64,000 nucleotides of DNA, taken from the NCBI RefSeq assembly GCF_001544455.2, contig NZ_FCOC02000003.1, positions 558,001-622,000 on the forward strand, written 5' to 3'. Positions 52,666 through 61,760 of this stretch are shown here, piece by piece; position 1 is the stretch's first letter; each line of letters begins with the position of its first letter. The stretch comes from Caballeronia sordidicola (lineage in GTDB: Bacteria; Pseudomonadota; Gammaproteobacteria; Burkholderiales; Burkholderiaceae). Under the pieces are notes generated by a model. That model searched no databases. It was not told the origin of the DNA and worked only from the letters and a program-made list of their open reading frames with translations. The translations under genes were made by a program, and so were the position numbers.

Positions 52666-54519
52666 CTAATTCAGCAAGCCAAACACCGCAACGCCATTCG
52701 TGGCTCCCACAAATACCTTCCCGTTTGCGATCATCGGTGTGATGAATTTGTTGCCTGGGCCGAACTGGTCGCGCGCGCCGGCCTGATTACTGTTGTACAA
52801 CTCGCGTGCAAGGTTGGCGGCGTCGTACGCATGCAGCGCGGCAACCGGGCCGTTTTCCGCCGCCCACACAATGCCGTTACTGGCGCCGTTCGCTGAAATG
52901 GCCGGCGTGGCGCCGGGATAGGGAAACCGTGTCGGGCTTTGCGAAGACGGTGTGGTGGCGAGCAGTGCATTGGTAACAGGCAGCGCTTTGAGCGCATCGG
53001 TCTGGCCTCCGTAATACACGACGTTATTGAAGTATGCAGGCGACCCCCAGATGCCGCCGGCCAACACGCCGCTCAGTTCCTGCCAGATATTGTTCGCGCT
53101 CGGGTTGAACTTGCCCATGTTGTCGCGATCCACAACGTAGATCTTGTTGTCCTTGCCCGCTCCCACGGCGAGATGCTTGACCGTTCCCGCCGACGTGGTC
53201 TGATCGGGCAGCAGCATTGCACCTCCCGAGCCGAAATCGTTATCCGCGGCAGCCTGGGCCACGACATCGGACATGGCGAAGTAGTCGGTCACGACCGGCG
53301 CGGGAGTTGCAGATAACTTGATGAACGAGTCGCCCAGATCACCGTCGGCGGGAAATCCCTGCGGATTGAGGTTGGTGCCAAAGGTACCGTTGCCGTCGAT
53401 GAAATATATCGATGTCCCGTCCGAAGCCATGCCCGACCCAGCCATCCAGATCGAGCCCTGGCTGCCGTTCGGCGTCACGGGAAGTACGCCGGTTTGCTTC
53501 AACGTAGCGGCGCTATAAGCCATGAGCCAGCCGTTGTAGTTGCCAGACATGCAGTGTGCGGTCCAGCCCATATAAATGGTGCCATTGACCAGCGTCAGCG
53601 CGGCGCGCACGGTGTGCAGGGCGGGCGTGAAGGTAAGGATACCGTTCGAACCTTCTGCGCCGCTGCCTGGATAAGTCGCGGTAATTTCGGTCGGACCGCC
53701 GAGTAGTTCTGCTCCCGTCGCAAGGTCGATGGCGTGCAGGCGATGATGCACGTTCCCACCAGCATCTGTTGTCATGGCAACGGCATACAACGCGCCATGC
53801 GGCCCGCGCGAGCGGTCGATAACCGGCGTGGACGTGATTCCGATTTCCGGTGTCAGGTCCTGGCAGCCAACGTCGGCACTGGACGTTTCGCCCGTGCCAT
53901 TCAGCGATATTTGCCACAACGCGGCGCCGCTGTCTGCGTCGTAAGCATAAATGCTGTTGTGCTCCGTCACGACATAGACGACGTTATGCGTGGCTGCGCC
54001 GATCGTGAGATTCGTCACGAATAGCGGTTGCCCGTCGACTTTACCGTCGGCCGGCAGGAAGCGCAGCTTGCCGAACCTTGCGGAGTTGACATTGGCGAGT
54101 GTGAGAGCCGTCTCCGCGAGCATCTGGCCGGTTCTTGCGAGGTCGTTGTGATGCATGAGCACGTCAGTTGCGTAGGATTGCACAGCAACTGGCGTTGAGC
54201 CGGTATTCGTTCCACCGGAAGGCGTTGTCGCTGGCGGCGTGGGCGTCGCGGGGGCGGATGGGGTCGGCGTTGGCGTTGGGGCTGGCGTAGGAGCCGTGCC
54301 GGTTGGCGTGGTTGAGGATGGCGCGGGTGTTGCGTCAGGGCTTGCAGTCGTACCGCTTGCGCCGCTCGGGCCAGCTGTTGTAGTCGACACGGCTGGACTG
54401 TTGCTGGATCCGCCGCCGCATGATCCGAGACACACCGCGATCAGCAATCCTGCACAACTTTTCAACAAGCGGCGTTGACAGGCCGCGCAAAAAGCGAATT
54501 TGCATTGCAGCGATTTCAC
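52666..54519 (-). CDS. beta-propeller (quinoprotein-like) lipoprotein
   Basis: A protein of 617 residues starting with GTG at 54519, chosen because GGGAG lies 8 bases upstream; the ATG at 54564 has none. A lipoprotein signal with lipobox LGSC is followed by GGGSSNS, then a low-complexity Thr/Pro/Ala/Ser linker of about 75 residues (PTPAPTPTPTPSAP and similar). The rest is a PQQ-like beta-propeller (HHNDLARTGQMLAE, VVYVVTEHNSIYAYDADSGA, VYYGGQTDALKAL). PQQ-binding residues are not evident, so it may be structural or bind surface partners. Anchored to a membrane, facing the periplasm or outside. Confidence 0.82.
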   Translation of the reverse strand: MKSLQCKFAFCAACQRRLLKSCAGLLIAVCLGSCGGGSSNSPAVSTTTAGPSGASGTTASPDATPAPSSTTPTGTAPTPAPTPTPTPSAPATPTPPATTPSGGTNTGSTPVAVQSYATDVLMHHNDLARTGQMLAETALTLANVNSARFGKLRFLPADGKVDGQPLFVTNLTIGAATHNVVYVVTEHNSIYAYDADSGAALWQISLNGTGETSSADVGCQDLTPEIGITSTPVIDRSRGPHGALYAVAMTTDAGGNVHHRLHAIDLATGAELLGGPTEITATYPGSGAEGSNGILTFTPALHTVRAALTLVNGTIYMGWTAHCMSGNYNGWLMAYSAATLKQTGVLPVTPNGSQGSIWMAGSGMASDGTSIYFIDGNGTFGTNLNPQGFPADGDLGDSFIKLSATPAPVVTDYFAMSDVVAQAAADNDFGSGGAMLLPDQTTSAGTVKHLAVGAGKDNKIYVVDRDNMGKFNPSANNIWQELSGVLAGGIWGSPAYFNNVVYYGGQTDALKALPVTNALLATTPSSQSPTRFPYPGATPAISANGASNGIVWAAENGPVAALHAYDAANLARELYNSNQAGARDQFGPGNKFITPMIANGKVFVGATNGVAVFGLLN

Positions 54520-54824
54520 GGCGGTTCTCCCGGCTAATGAACCCACAACACGTGATACCGGCATCCTTGAAAAGCAAAAAGTGCTCGTTGCTGATCAGCA
54601 TAACGAAGCGGTATGTGGTGTCCCTCTCAGCAAGAAAAGCGCCCGGTTGAAGAAACGCGCGACATGCGCTCTTTCAACCAGAACAGAACATTTCGTACTA
54701 GCTACTAGCGTTGATTGATGAAGGTCAGAGGAATACTGACCCGGACATCGACTCAGTTTCGGGGAGGTTCGATAGAACCGTGTGATGAAAGAGCAAAGGC
54801 GACGCTTCTGCGCCGCCTCACGCT
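54520..54824. other. intergenic region upstream of the lipoprotein gene (305 bases)
   Basis: This should contain the lipoprotein promoter on the minus strand and, at its far end, the terminator of the anti-sigma operon (54786-54817). No small gene with convincing initiation signals seen. Confidence 0.45.
54786..54817 (-). terminator. terminator of the sigma/anti-sigma operon
   Basis: On the minus strand GGCGGCGC and GCGTCGCC pair (one G-U) around AGAA and are followed by TTTGCTCTTTC. It lies 8 bases after the anti-sigma stop codon. Confidence 0.6.
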
Positions 54825-55502
54825 CTATTGAATTCCCGCAACAACGGCGTCGGCGAAACGCTTCAAATAGATTGGCGAAGCGTCGGTGATAGCCCAAAAA
54901 ACCATCCCGTTCTGCCGCCACTTGATCAGCGAATACCCCTCGCTTGATTGAGCCGCCATCGCCGTGGGAACTGCCGTATGTCCGCCGCTATCCGGGAAAA
55001 CATAAAGATCGATCGGATGTTTGAGGTAGCGATAGATCATGACCGCCACCGGCCGATGATCGACATAATCGAGCCTGCCGCCAACCAACGGAAACCCCTG
55101 CGCCTGCGGATCAACCACGGGCGGTGCGTAATCAATGCGTCCGTTGAACCATGGCTTCACCGTATGCTGATCGCTTGAAAGCACATCCATGGTTCGCGAC
55201 GACATCAACGCCCGTACATGGCTTGCGACGATCTCCTGCTCAATCGCAGCCGTGCCGGCAGGACGCTGGAAAAACATCACCGAAAGAAAGATCAGCGCAC
55301 ATGCACACGCCCCGGTGACGCCGCCGCCTGCAAACAGCAATCCGGCGGAGCGCATCGACCAGTTCCATGAGAACCGCTGCTTCTTCTTGTACTGTTCGTT
55401 GAGGCGAGCGCGCACTTGCGCATGCAGCGAGGACGGCGCGCGTTCGTACAGCGAGCCGTCACGCAGTTTTTCAGCGAGCGATACATCATGGTTAGTTTCC
55501 AC
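54825..55502 (-). CDS. transmembrane anti-sigma factor
   Basis: A protein of 225 residues. The cytoplasmic N-terminus (about 1-48) is short and lacks a clear zinc-binding HxxxCxxC. One transmembrane segment lies at about 52-76 (SAGLLFAGGGVTGACACALI), and the periplasmic C-terminal domain has VVDPQAQGFPLVGGRLDY and YSLIKWRQNGMVFWAITDAS, typical of the anti-sigma partners of Burkholderiaceae ECF sigma factors. Its start overlaps the sigma gene's stop by 11 bases. It should hold the ECF sigma factor at the membrane until an envelope signal releases it. Confidence 0.82.
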   Translation of the reverse strand: METNHDVSLAEKLRDGSLYERAPSSLHAQVRARLNEQYKKKQRFSWNWSMRSAGLLFAGGGVTGACACALIFLSVMFFQRPAGTAAIEQEIVASHVRALMSSRTMDVLSSDQHTVKPWFNGRIDYAPPVVDPQAQGFPLVGGRLDYVDHRPVAVMIYRYLKHPIDLYVFPDSGGHTAVPTAMAAQSSEGYSLIKWRQNGMVFWAITDASPIYLKRFADAVVAGIQ

Positions 55503-56099
55503 GCTTGGACTCCTCGGCGCCGGTGGGCGGTGTTTTCACCAGACGAATGGCAGGTTGTTCCGGAGTGCCCTGCGCCGCGCGTACGGCGCTGCACAGCAAA
55601 CGCCGCGCGCGCGAGAGCCGCGACATGACGGTGCCGATCGGGATGCCTGCTACCGACGCCACATCCTTGTAACTCATGTCCTCCAGTTCACGCAGCACGA
55701 TCACCTCACGAAATTCCACCGGCAACATAGCCAAGGCACGATGTACAAGCTCGGTCTCATCCTGTCGAACCGCTATCTTCTCGGGATCGTCGCCGCTTTC
55801 GTCGGACCAGCCGGGAAGCTGGTCGTCGACGTGCAGCGAGTCGTCATAGGCGTTGCATCCCCCTGATGACGGTGGCGGCGCCACTCCGTAAACCACGTAT
55901 TGCGCACGATCGCCAGCAGCCACGCGCGCGGGTTGTCGCCGGTATAGCCATCGAAGAAACGAAACGCGCGCAGGAACGCTTCCTGTACCACGTCATCGGC
56001 CTCGGTCGCGCTGCCGCTTAGCCACCGGGCAAGGTTATAGGCCGCGTCCAGATGCGGCAGCATCACCTGATCGAAGCGATTCGGTGGCGACTTCCCCAT
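55492..56099 (-). pseudogene. ECF sigma factor gene with a one-base frameshift
   Basis: The N-terminal region-2 part (MGKSPPNRFDQVMLPHLDAA, then EADDVVQEAFLRAFRFFDGY, then AWLLAIVRNTWFTEWRRHRH) reads in one frame from the ATG at 56099, which has AGGGAG upstream. The region-4 part (HRALAMLPVEFREVIVLREL, then YKDVASVAGIPIGTVMSRLS) reads in another frame to the stop at 55492. The two meet at a run of five G (plus-strand CCCCC, 55859-55863); one more G would restore a single protein of about 202 residues. It may be a real mutation, a phase-variable tract or a sequencing error. As written, full-length sigma is not made. Confidence 0.85.
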
Positions 56100-56156
56100 C
56101 GGTGTTCTCCCTGACAACGCCGTTTGCGCGAAAGCGCGGGCACTCAATCCAACTTA

Positions 56157-56180
56157 CCGGCGCAGTCGCCAATTTATTCC
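56157..56180 (-). promoter_or_regulatory. candidate ECF promoter for the sigma operon
   Basis: On the minus strand GGAATAA (56180-56174) is followed after exactly 16 bases by GTAAG. The facing promoter on the plus strand has the same GGAATAA-N16-GT layout, as expected for an autoregulated ECF sigma factor. Confidence 0.55.
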
Positions 56181-56212
56181 CGATCGAACCGATATGCCGA
56201 AAAAATAAACCT

Positions 56213-56240
56213 GGAATAAGACAGGGCGCGCCTGAGTTCG
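56213..56240 (+). promoter_or_regulatory. candidate ECF promoter for the metallophosphoesterase operon
   Basis: GGAATAA (56213-56219) followed after 16 bases by GTTCG, 50 bases before the ATG of the metallophosphoesterase gene. It mirrors the minus-strand motif at 56157-56180. Confidence 0.55.
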
Positions 56241-56289
56241 ATGTGCATGGGGCAGTCAAGCCCATTCACGAGATCACAAGGAACCGGTC

Positions 56290-57255
56290 ATGCCTGACAT
56301 CATCGAAGACACACGCCAGCCCGAACCACTCAGCGGGCATGGCGCCAAACGACGAAGCGCGCTCAGTTGCATGGCATGGGCGGGCGCCGGCATGCTATGG
56401 ACGCTCAATGGCGGCGTGCCTGGCTCGAAGCTATTGGGCGGCACGGCGCAAGCCGCCGAAGCGGATCGCCATGCGTTCAGCTTCGTGCAGATCAGCGACA
56501 GCCACATCGGCTTTAGCAAGGACCCGAACCTTGATCCGGCGAATACGCTCAAGGAGGCCGTCGACAAGATCCGCACGTCGAACGAGAAACCCGCGTTCAT
56601 GATTCATACCGGCGACATCAGTCACTTGTCAAAGCCGGGCGAATTCGATACCGCCGCGCAGATCATCGGCAGCGCGGGGCTCGACGTTCACTACGTGCCC
56701 GGCGAACACGACGTGCTGATCGACGACGGCAATTCGTATTTCGAGCGCTTTTCAAAGCCTGCGGATAAAAAATGGTACAGCTTCGACCAGGGCGGCGTTC
56801 ATTTCCTCGGCTTGACGAACGTGCTGAACCTTCGCGGCGGCGGCCTGGGTTATCTGGGCGATGAACAACTCGCGTGGCTCAAGCAGGATCTCGCCGCGCG
56901 CTCGAGCAGCACACCGCTCGTGGTGTTCGCGCACATTCCGCTGTGGTCGTTGTACCCGCAATGGGGATGGGGCACCGACGACAGCGCGCAAGCGCTGAGC
57001 CTCATGAAACGCTTTGGATCGGTGACGGTACTCAACGGACATGTGCACCAGGTGGCTCAAAAGGTCGAGGGCGAGATCAGCTTTTATTCGGCGATGTCCA
57101 CGGCTTTCCCGCAACCCGCGCCCGGCACGGCCGCCGGTCCGGGTCCCATGAAAGTACCCGCTGACACATTGCGCACCTTGCTTGGGGTGCGTTCGGTGAA
57201 CTACGTGCCGGGCCAAATGGAACTCGCCATTGTCGATGCGAGGTTAAGTGCATGA
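56290..57255 (+). CDS. exported metallophosphoesterase
   Basis: A calcineurin-like phosphoesterase of 321 residues. After a twin-arginine-like region (KRRSALSCMAWAGAG at 20-34) and a hydrophobic stretch come the metal ligands: SDSHIGF with Asp70 and His72, HTGDISH with Asp109, GEHD with His140, FAHIP and NGHVHQ. The N-terminus suggests Tat export to the periplasm. The substrate is unknown. AAGGA lies before the ATG. It is translationally coupled to the cupredoxin gene by an ATGA overlap, and both are probably controlled by the divergent ECF sigma factor. Confidence 0.87.
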   Translation: MPDIIEDTRQPEPLSGHGAKRRSALSCMAWAGAGMLWTLNGGVPGSKLLGGTAQAAEADRHAFSFVQISDSHIGFSKDPNLDPANTLKEAVDKIRTSNEKPAFMIHTGDISHLSKPGEFDTAAQIIGSAGLDVHYVPGEHDVLIDDGNSYFERFSKPADKKWYSFDQGGVHFLGLTNVLNLRGGGLGYLGDEQLAWLKQDLAARSSSTPLVVFAHIPLWSLYPQWGWGTDDSAQALSLMKRFGSVTVLNGHVHQVAQKVEGEISFYSAMSTAFPQPAPGTAAGPGPMKVPADTLRTLLGVRSVNYVPGQMELAIVDARLSA

Positions 57256-57602
57256 GCTTCTTTTCGACTCCAAGGATGATCCGGATCGCAATGCTGCTGA
57301 TAGCAACGAGCGTTGCGGCAGGCCCCGCGCTAGCCGACGTTGCACCGGCGGCCGCGACGATTGTCATCGATAACTTTTCGTTTAGTCCGGCGCAATTGTC
57401 GGTCGCAGCCGGGTCGACGGTGACATGGGAAAACCGCGACGACATTCCTCATACCATCGTCAACGACGCTACGCCGCGTGCGTTCAAATCGCCACCGGTC
57501 GATTCCGGCGAGAAGTATTCGCAGGTGTTTTCGAAGCCCGGGACTTATCGTTATTTTTGTTCGCTGCATCCGCACATGACGGGGACCATTACGGTGAAGT
57601 AA
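57252..57602 (+). CDS. periplasmic cupredoxin (blue copper protein)
   Basis: A protein of 116 residues with a signal peptide ending near ALA (residues 26-28) and a plastocyanin/amicyanin-like fold. Copper ligands are His67 (IPHTIV), Cys103, His106 and Met109 (FCSLHPHMTG). It probably carries single electrons in the periplasm. It overlaps the metallophosphoesterase stop by 4 bases. The partner oxidase or dehydrogenase is not in the window. Confidence 0.9.
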   Translation: MSFFSTPRMIRIAMLLIATSVAAGPALADVAPAAATIVIDNFSFSPAQLSVAAGSTVTWENRDDIPHTIVNDATPRAFKSPPVDSGEKYSQVFSKPGTYRYFCSLHPHMTGTITVK

Positions 57603-57612
57603 GTAAGCCATC

Positions 57613-58704
57613 CTACGCGCCATGCCGCACGCCGACGCGATACCACGTGACCTGCCGGTACGTTTCGCCCGGGCTCACGATCACGCTGCCGGCGTCCGGC
57701 ATGTTGACCTGATTCGGGAACGCGCCGGCCTGCAGGCACAGGCCGGCGTGCTTGCCGTAGCGCCGGCCGTGCCGTCCTACGATGCCGTCGAGATGATTGC
57801 CCGTATAGAACTGCACGCCGGGTGCGTTCGTGCCCATGGTCAGTTCGCGGCCGCTGGCGGGGTCGTAGAGGCGCACCACGGGTTTGAGCGCGTCTCCGCC
57901 TTCTCCTACCACATAACAATGATCGAAGCCGCCTGCGCGTGACAACTGATCGTGCGGCCAGTCGAGCCGCGCACCGAGCGGCGCGCTCGCGCGGAAGTCG
58001 AATGCGTGGCCCGCCACTTCGGCGCGGCCTTCCGGGATCAGGGCAGCATCGACTTCGAAGAATGTGTCGGCGTCGATGGAGATGACGTGTCCGCGGATGT
58101 CGGCTGTGTCGTCGCCCGAGAGGTTGAAGCACGCGTGATTGGTGAGGTTGACCGGCGTGGGCGCGTCCGACACGGCTTCATACGCGAGCGTCAGCGTGCC
58201 GTCGTCGTGGAGGGAGTAGCGCAAGGTGGTCGAGACCGCGCCGGGAAATCCGGCTTCGCCTTCGGGCGATTCGTGCGTGAGTTCAATACCGCCATCGACT
58301 TCACGAGCCTCCCACAGCGCCCGGTGAAACCCGGCCGCGCCGCCATGCAGCAGATTGCCGTTCTCGTTGCGATCCAGCGAATAGGCCACGCCGCCGAGCG
58401 CAAAGCGCGCGTTTTCTATGCGGTTGGCCCAGCGCCCGATCACACCGCCAAGATAAGCGTGGCCGGCGAAATATTCGGCGGGTGTGTCGTGACCGAGCAG
58501 CACGTCGGCCACGCGTCCCGTGCGATCAGGTGCATTCCATGAAACAAGCGTTGCGCCCAGGTCGCTGATCGCCACGCGCATGCCATGCGCATTGCGCAGC
58601 GTGAACAGCCGCGCGACGTCGCCGCCGGGCAGCGTGCCCCAGCGTTCGACGCTTACGCGGACAGAGCCTGGTCGGGCGGTGGTAGGCATGGCGGCGAGAT
58701 TCAT
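57613..58704 (-). CDS. galM: aldose 1-epimerase
   Basis: A beta-sandwich mutarotase of 363 residues. It shows YLGGVIGRWANRIENARFAL, LLHGGAAGFHRALWEAREVD, the catalytic-His motif NLTNHACFNL and the C-terminal PNQVNMPDAGSVIVSPGETY, where the family reads PDAPN...L.PGE. It interconverts alpha and beta anomers of xylose or glucose, which fits a place beside xylose isomerase. I chose the ATG at 58704, 10 bases after the xylR stop; a start 5 codons on (58689) is also possible. The longer frame upstream lies inside xylR and is not likely. Confidence 0.9.
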   Translation of the reverse strand: MNLAAMPTTARPGSVRVSVERWGTLPGGDVARLFTLRNAHGMRVAISDLGATLVSWNAPDRTGRVADVLLGHDTPAEYFAGHAYLGGVIGRWANRIENARFALGGVAYSLDRNENGNLLHGGAAGFHRALWEAREVDGGIELTHESPEGEAGFPGAVSTTLRYSLHDDGTLTLAYEAVSDAPTPVNLTNHACFNLSGDDTADIRGHVISIDADTFFEVDAALIPEGRAEVAGHAFDFRASAPLGARLDWPHDQLSRAGGFDHCYVVGEGGDALKPVVRLYDPASGRELTMGTNAPGVQFYTGNHLDGIVGRHGRRYGKHAGLCLQAGAFPNQVNMPDAGSVIVSPGETYRQVTWYRVGVRHGA

Positions 58705-58714
58705 GAGAGAAAGA

Positions 58715-59923
58715 TCAACCCGGCTGGTCGCACGGTGCGACGGGCAGCCGTTCCTGATATTCGCGAGGCGTGCAGTCCAGTTCGCGGCGAAACACGGCGT
58801 ACATGTATTGCAACGAAGTAAAGCCGCAGCGGATGGCGACTTCAGCGCTCGACAGATCATGGCGCGCGAGCAGTTGCTTCGCAACATCGAGTTTATGGTT
58901 CAGGATTTCCTGATGCACCGTGTGGCCGAGTTCACGCCGGAAATAATCCTCGAGCGAAGAGCGCGATACACCTACATAATCAGCCACCTGTTCGGTCTTG
59001 ATCCCTTGGCATGCGTACTGCCGGATGTAGTGCCGCGCGCGCATGACGTAAGGACTGGAAACCGGTTGATGACGCGTCGACTCAAGCACGTTGATGCCAA
59101 CAGGCGGCACGAGAATACGGCGCCCATGAAAACGCGCGCCGCCCAGCATTTGATGAAGCAGGTGCGCGGCCGTTCGTCCCATTTCTTCGGTACCCTGAAT
59201 AACTGAAGAAAGCGGTATGCGTGTGAGCGATCGGGTCAAAGGGTCGTTGTCTATGCCAATGATCGCGACTTGTTCGGGAACCGGAATGCCCGAAATAAGG
59301 CACGCTTGAAGCAGGTGGCGCGCGCGTGCATCGGTCACCGCGATTACGCCGACCGGCTTGGGCAAGCTTTCGAGCCATGCGGTCAGTTGCGCGCTCGCCT
59401 GGCTCCAGACCGGCGCGCTGGTCGGCAGGCCGCGATGGATGTCCGCTTCCAGGCCATCCGCGGCAAGCAGCGCCTTGAATGCCAGTTCGCGTTCCTGCGC
59501 CCAGCGGTTCTCCGGCGATTCCGGCAGGCTATAGAGCGCGAAACGCTGCAGGCCAGCGCCGATCAGGTGCGTATAGGCCAGCGACATGAGCTTGGCGTTG
59601 TCGGTGGCTATGTAGGGCAGGCTGGCTGGATAACGCGTGCAGTCCGCATAGGACGATCCGACCGCGACCACGGGCAAGTGCGAATCGCCAAGCGCTTGCG
59701 CGACCGCGGGATCGTCGAAGTCGGCGATGATGCCATCGCCTTCGAAACGTTCTATGCCATTCAGGCGGCAGCGAAAATCCTCTTCCAGAAAGAGATCCCA
59801 CGCCACGCGTGTGGACAGAAGATAATTGCCAATGCCCGTGATCACCTCGCGGTCGTACACCTTGTTCGCATTGAACAGCAGCGCGATCCTGTGGGAGGCT
59901 TGCGCGGTCTGGGGTCGTGTCAT
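58715..59923 (-). CDS. xylR: xylose operon regulator XylR
   Basis: A regulator of 402 residues. The N-terminal part (about 12-290) is a LacI-like periplasmic-binding domain that would bind D-xylose, and the C-terminal AraC-type double helix-turn-helix (KTEQVADYVGVSRSSLEDYF, then AIRCGFTSLQYMYAVFRREL) binds DNA. This matches E. coli XylR. It is divergent from xylA over 266 bases. Candidate sites are the GATTTCGCAATTGC copies at 60122 and 61555. Confidence 0.93.
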   Translation of the reverse strand: MTRPQTAQASHRIALLFNANKVYDREVITGIGNYLLSTRVAWDLFLEEDFRCRLNGIERFEGDGIIADFDDPAVAQALGDSHLPVVAVGSSYADCTRYPASLPYIATDNAKLMSLAYTHLIGAGLQRFALYSLPESPENRWAQERELAFKALLAADGLEADIHRGLPTSAPVWSQASAQLTAWLESLPKPVGVIAVTDARARHLLQACLISGIPVPEQVAIIGIDNDPLTRSLTRIPLSSVIQGTEEMGRTAAHLLHQMLGGARFHGRRILVPPVGINVLESTRHQPVSSPYVMRARHYIRQYACQGIKTEQVADYVGVSRSSLEDYFRRELGHTVHQEILNHKLDVAKQLLARHDLSSAEVAIRCGFTSLQYMYAVFRRELDCTPREYQERLPVAPCDQPG

Positions 59924-60121
59924 TGAGCTCCGGACGCATATCGCGCCGCATTGCAGCGAGACATCCGCCTCCTCCGTTGCGGCGCAATACGCGCCTTCGT
60001 GTTTGTCTTATTGGTAATTGCCTTGCTCGTTGCTTTTAGCGTTTGCTGATTCTAGGCCTGGCGTCAGGCTTGCCGCCAGCCTGATTTCCACTTAGCTCAA
60101 GAATCACCATCCGCGCTGGCG

Positions 60122-60135
60122 GATTTCGCAATTGC
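60122..60135 (+). promoter_or_regulatory. candidate XylR site upstream of xylA
   Basis: GATTTCGCAATTGC, 54 bases before the xylA ATG. An exact copy lies upstream of xylF (61555-61568). It contains the GCAATTGC palindrome, and GCAATT/TTTCGCA-like cores occur in known XylR sites. Confidence 0.6.
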
Positions 60136-60189
60136 CCGGAACCGGACCAAGCTGGCAGCATGGCGTCACACTAAAAGACGGAGACGCCC

Positions 60190-61506
60190 ATGTCGTATTT
60201 CGAACATCTGCCGGCTGTGCGTTATGAAGGCCTGGATTCCGACAATCCCTTCGCTTTTCGGCATTATGACCGCGACAAGCTGGTGCTCGGCAAACGCATG
60301 GAGGATCATCTGCGGCTCGCTGTCTGCTACTGGCATTCGTTCGTATGGCCTGGCGTGGATATGTTCGGGCAGGGCACGTTTCACCGGCCGTGGCAGCAAC
60401 CTGGCGACGCGATCGAGCGCGCGCACCTGAAGGCCGATGCCGCATTCGACTTTTTCGCGAAACTCGGTGCGCCTTTCTATACGTTTCACGACACCGACGT
60501 TGCACCCGAAGGCGACAGCATCAAGCACTACGTCAACAACTTCAAGGGCGTAACCGACTATCTCGCGGCCAAGCAAGAGCAGACGGGCATCAAGCTGCTA
60601 TGGGGCACGGCCAATCTCTTCTCGCATCCGCGTTATGCGGCAGGCGCCGCGACGAGTCCCAATCCTGAAGTGTTTGCTTTCGCGGCCACCCAGGTATTCC
60701 AGGCGCTTGAAGCGACTCATCGCCTTGGTGGCGAGAACTACGTGTTGTGGGGCGGGCGCGAAGGCTATGACACGCTGCTCAACACCGACCTCAAGCGCGA
60801 GCGAGACCAACTAGGCCGCTTCCTTAACATGGTTGTGGAGCACAAGCACAAGATGGGCTTCAAGGGCGCTTTGCTGATCGAGCCGAAGCCGCAGGAACCG
60901 ACCAAGCACCAATACGACTACGATGTCGCCACCGTTCACGGTTTTCTCACGCAGTTTGGTTTGCAAAACGAAATCCAGGTGAATATAGAGGCAAATCATG
61001 CAACGCTTGCGGGGCATTCGTTCCACCATGAAATCGCCACGGCCTATGCGCTTGGCATATTCGGCAGTGTCGATGCAAACCGTGGAGACCCCCAAAATGG
61101 CTGGGACACCGATCAGTTTCCCAACAGTGTTGAAGAGCTGACGCTTGCGCTCTATGAAATCCTGAAGCATGGCGGCTTCAACACGGGCGGCATGAACTTC
61201 GATGCAAAGGTGCGGCGGCAAAGCGTGGCGCCCGAGGACCTGTTCTTCGGTCATATTGGCGCAATCGATGTCATTGCGATCGCACTGGAGCGGGCGGCCG
61301 CACTGGTTGAAAACGACAAGCTGGCGGAATTCAAGAAGCGGCGCTATGAAGGCTGGGATACGGAATTTGGCCGCAAGATTCTCTCGGGCGGTTACTCTCT
61401 GGAATCGCTTGCCATCGATGCGCTGGGACGCCGTGTAAACCCGCAGCATGTCAGCGGGCAACAGGAGTATCTGGAGAATATCGTTAATCGGACGATCTAC
61501 GGCTAG
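60190..61506 (+). CDS. xylA: xylose isomerase
   Basis: A TIM-barrel enzyme of 438 residues, full length for the class II type. The active-site His lies in [13 protein letters not shown], the signature [18 protein letters not shown] is present, the metal ligands are in [15 protein letters not shown] and [16 protein letters not shown], and later comes [16 protein letters not shown]. It converts D-xylose to D-xylulose. GGAGA precedes the ATG. The transport genes follow on the same strand; xylB is not in the window. Confidence 0.96.
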   Translation: MSYFEHLPAVRYEGLDSDNPFAFRHYDRDKLVLGKRMEDHLRLAVCYWHSFVWPGVDMFGQGTFHRPWQQPGDAIERAHLKADAAFDFFAKLGAPFYTFHDTDVAPEGDSIKHYVNNFKGVTDYLAAKQEQTGIKLLWGTANLFSHPRYAAGAATSPNPEVFAFAATQVFQALEATHRLGGENYVLWGGREGYDTLLNTDLKRERDQLGRFLNMVVEHKHKMGFKGALLIEPKPQEPTKHQYDYDVATVHGFLTQFGLQNEIQVNIEANHATLAGHSFHHEIATAYALGIFGSVDANRGDPQNGWDTDQFPNSVEELTLALYEILKHGGFNTGGMNFDAKVRRQSVAPEDLFFGHIGAIDVIAIALERAAALVENDKLAEFKKRRYEGWDTEFGRKILSGGYSLESLAIDALGRRVNPQHVSGQQEYLENIVNRTIYG

Positions 61507-61554
61507 TGCTTTGAGTAATAACGTCCTCAAGGAAAAACGTTAAGCGGCCCGGCC

Positions 61555-61568
61555 GATTTCGCAATTGC
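61555..61568 (+). promoter_or_regulatory. candidate XylR site upstream of xylF
   Basis: GATTTCGCAATTGC, identical to the element before xylA, 193 bases upstream of the xylF start in a 254-base gap. This suggests that xylFGH has its own XylR-controlled promoter. Confidence 0.6.
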
Positions 61569-61760
61569 GCCCGATGCGGATAAAGGTCAGGCTGATCAAG
61601 AATTCAAAATTAAAAGCTTTCGTAAAACCAACGACCGCGAACACGAATTCGCGGCGCAAGCAGTAGATTCCGCCGACGTCCCTTTCTCTCGCACATGCGC
61701 AGCCCTGACGGGCTTCGCGGGGAGACGCATCGGCTAGTCAACCATAAAAAGGAGTGAGAC

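Noticed and set aside
55859..55863. Programmed -1 frameshift to make full-length sigma factor
   Set aside because: The site is a plain G5 run without a canonical slippery heptamer or an evident downstream pseudoknot, and ECF sigma factors are not known to use such recoding; a mutation or base error is simpler.
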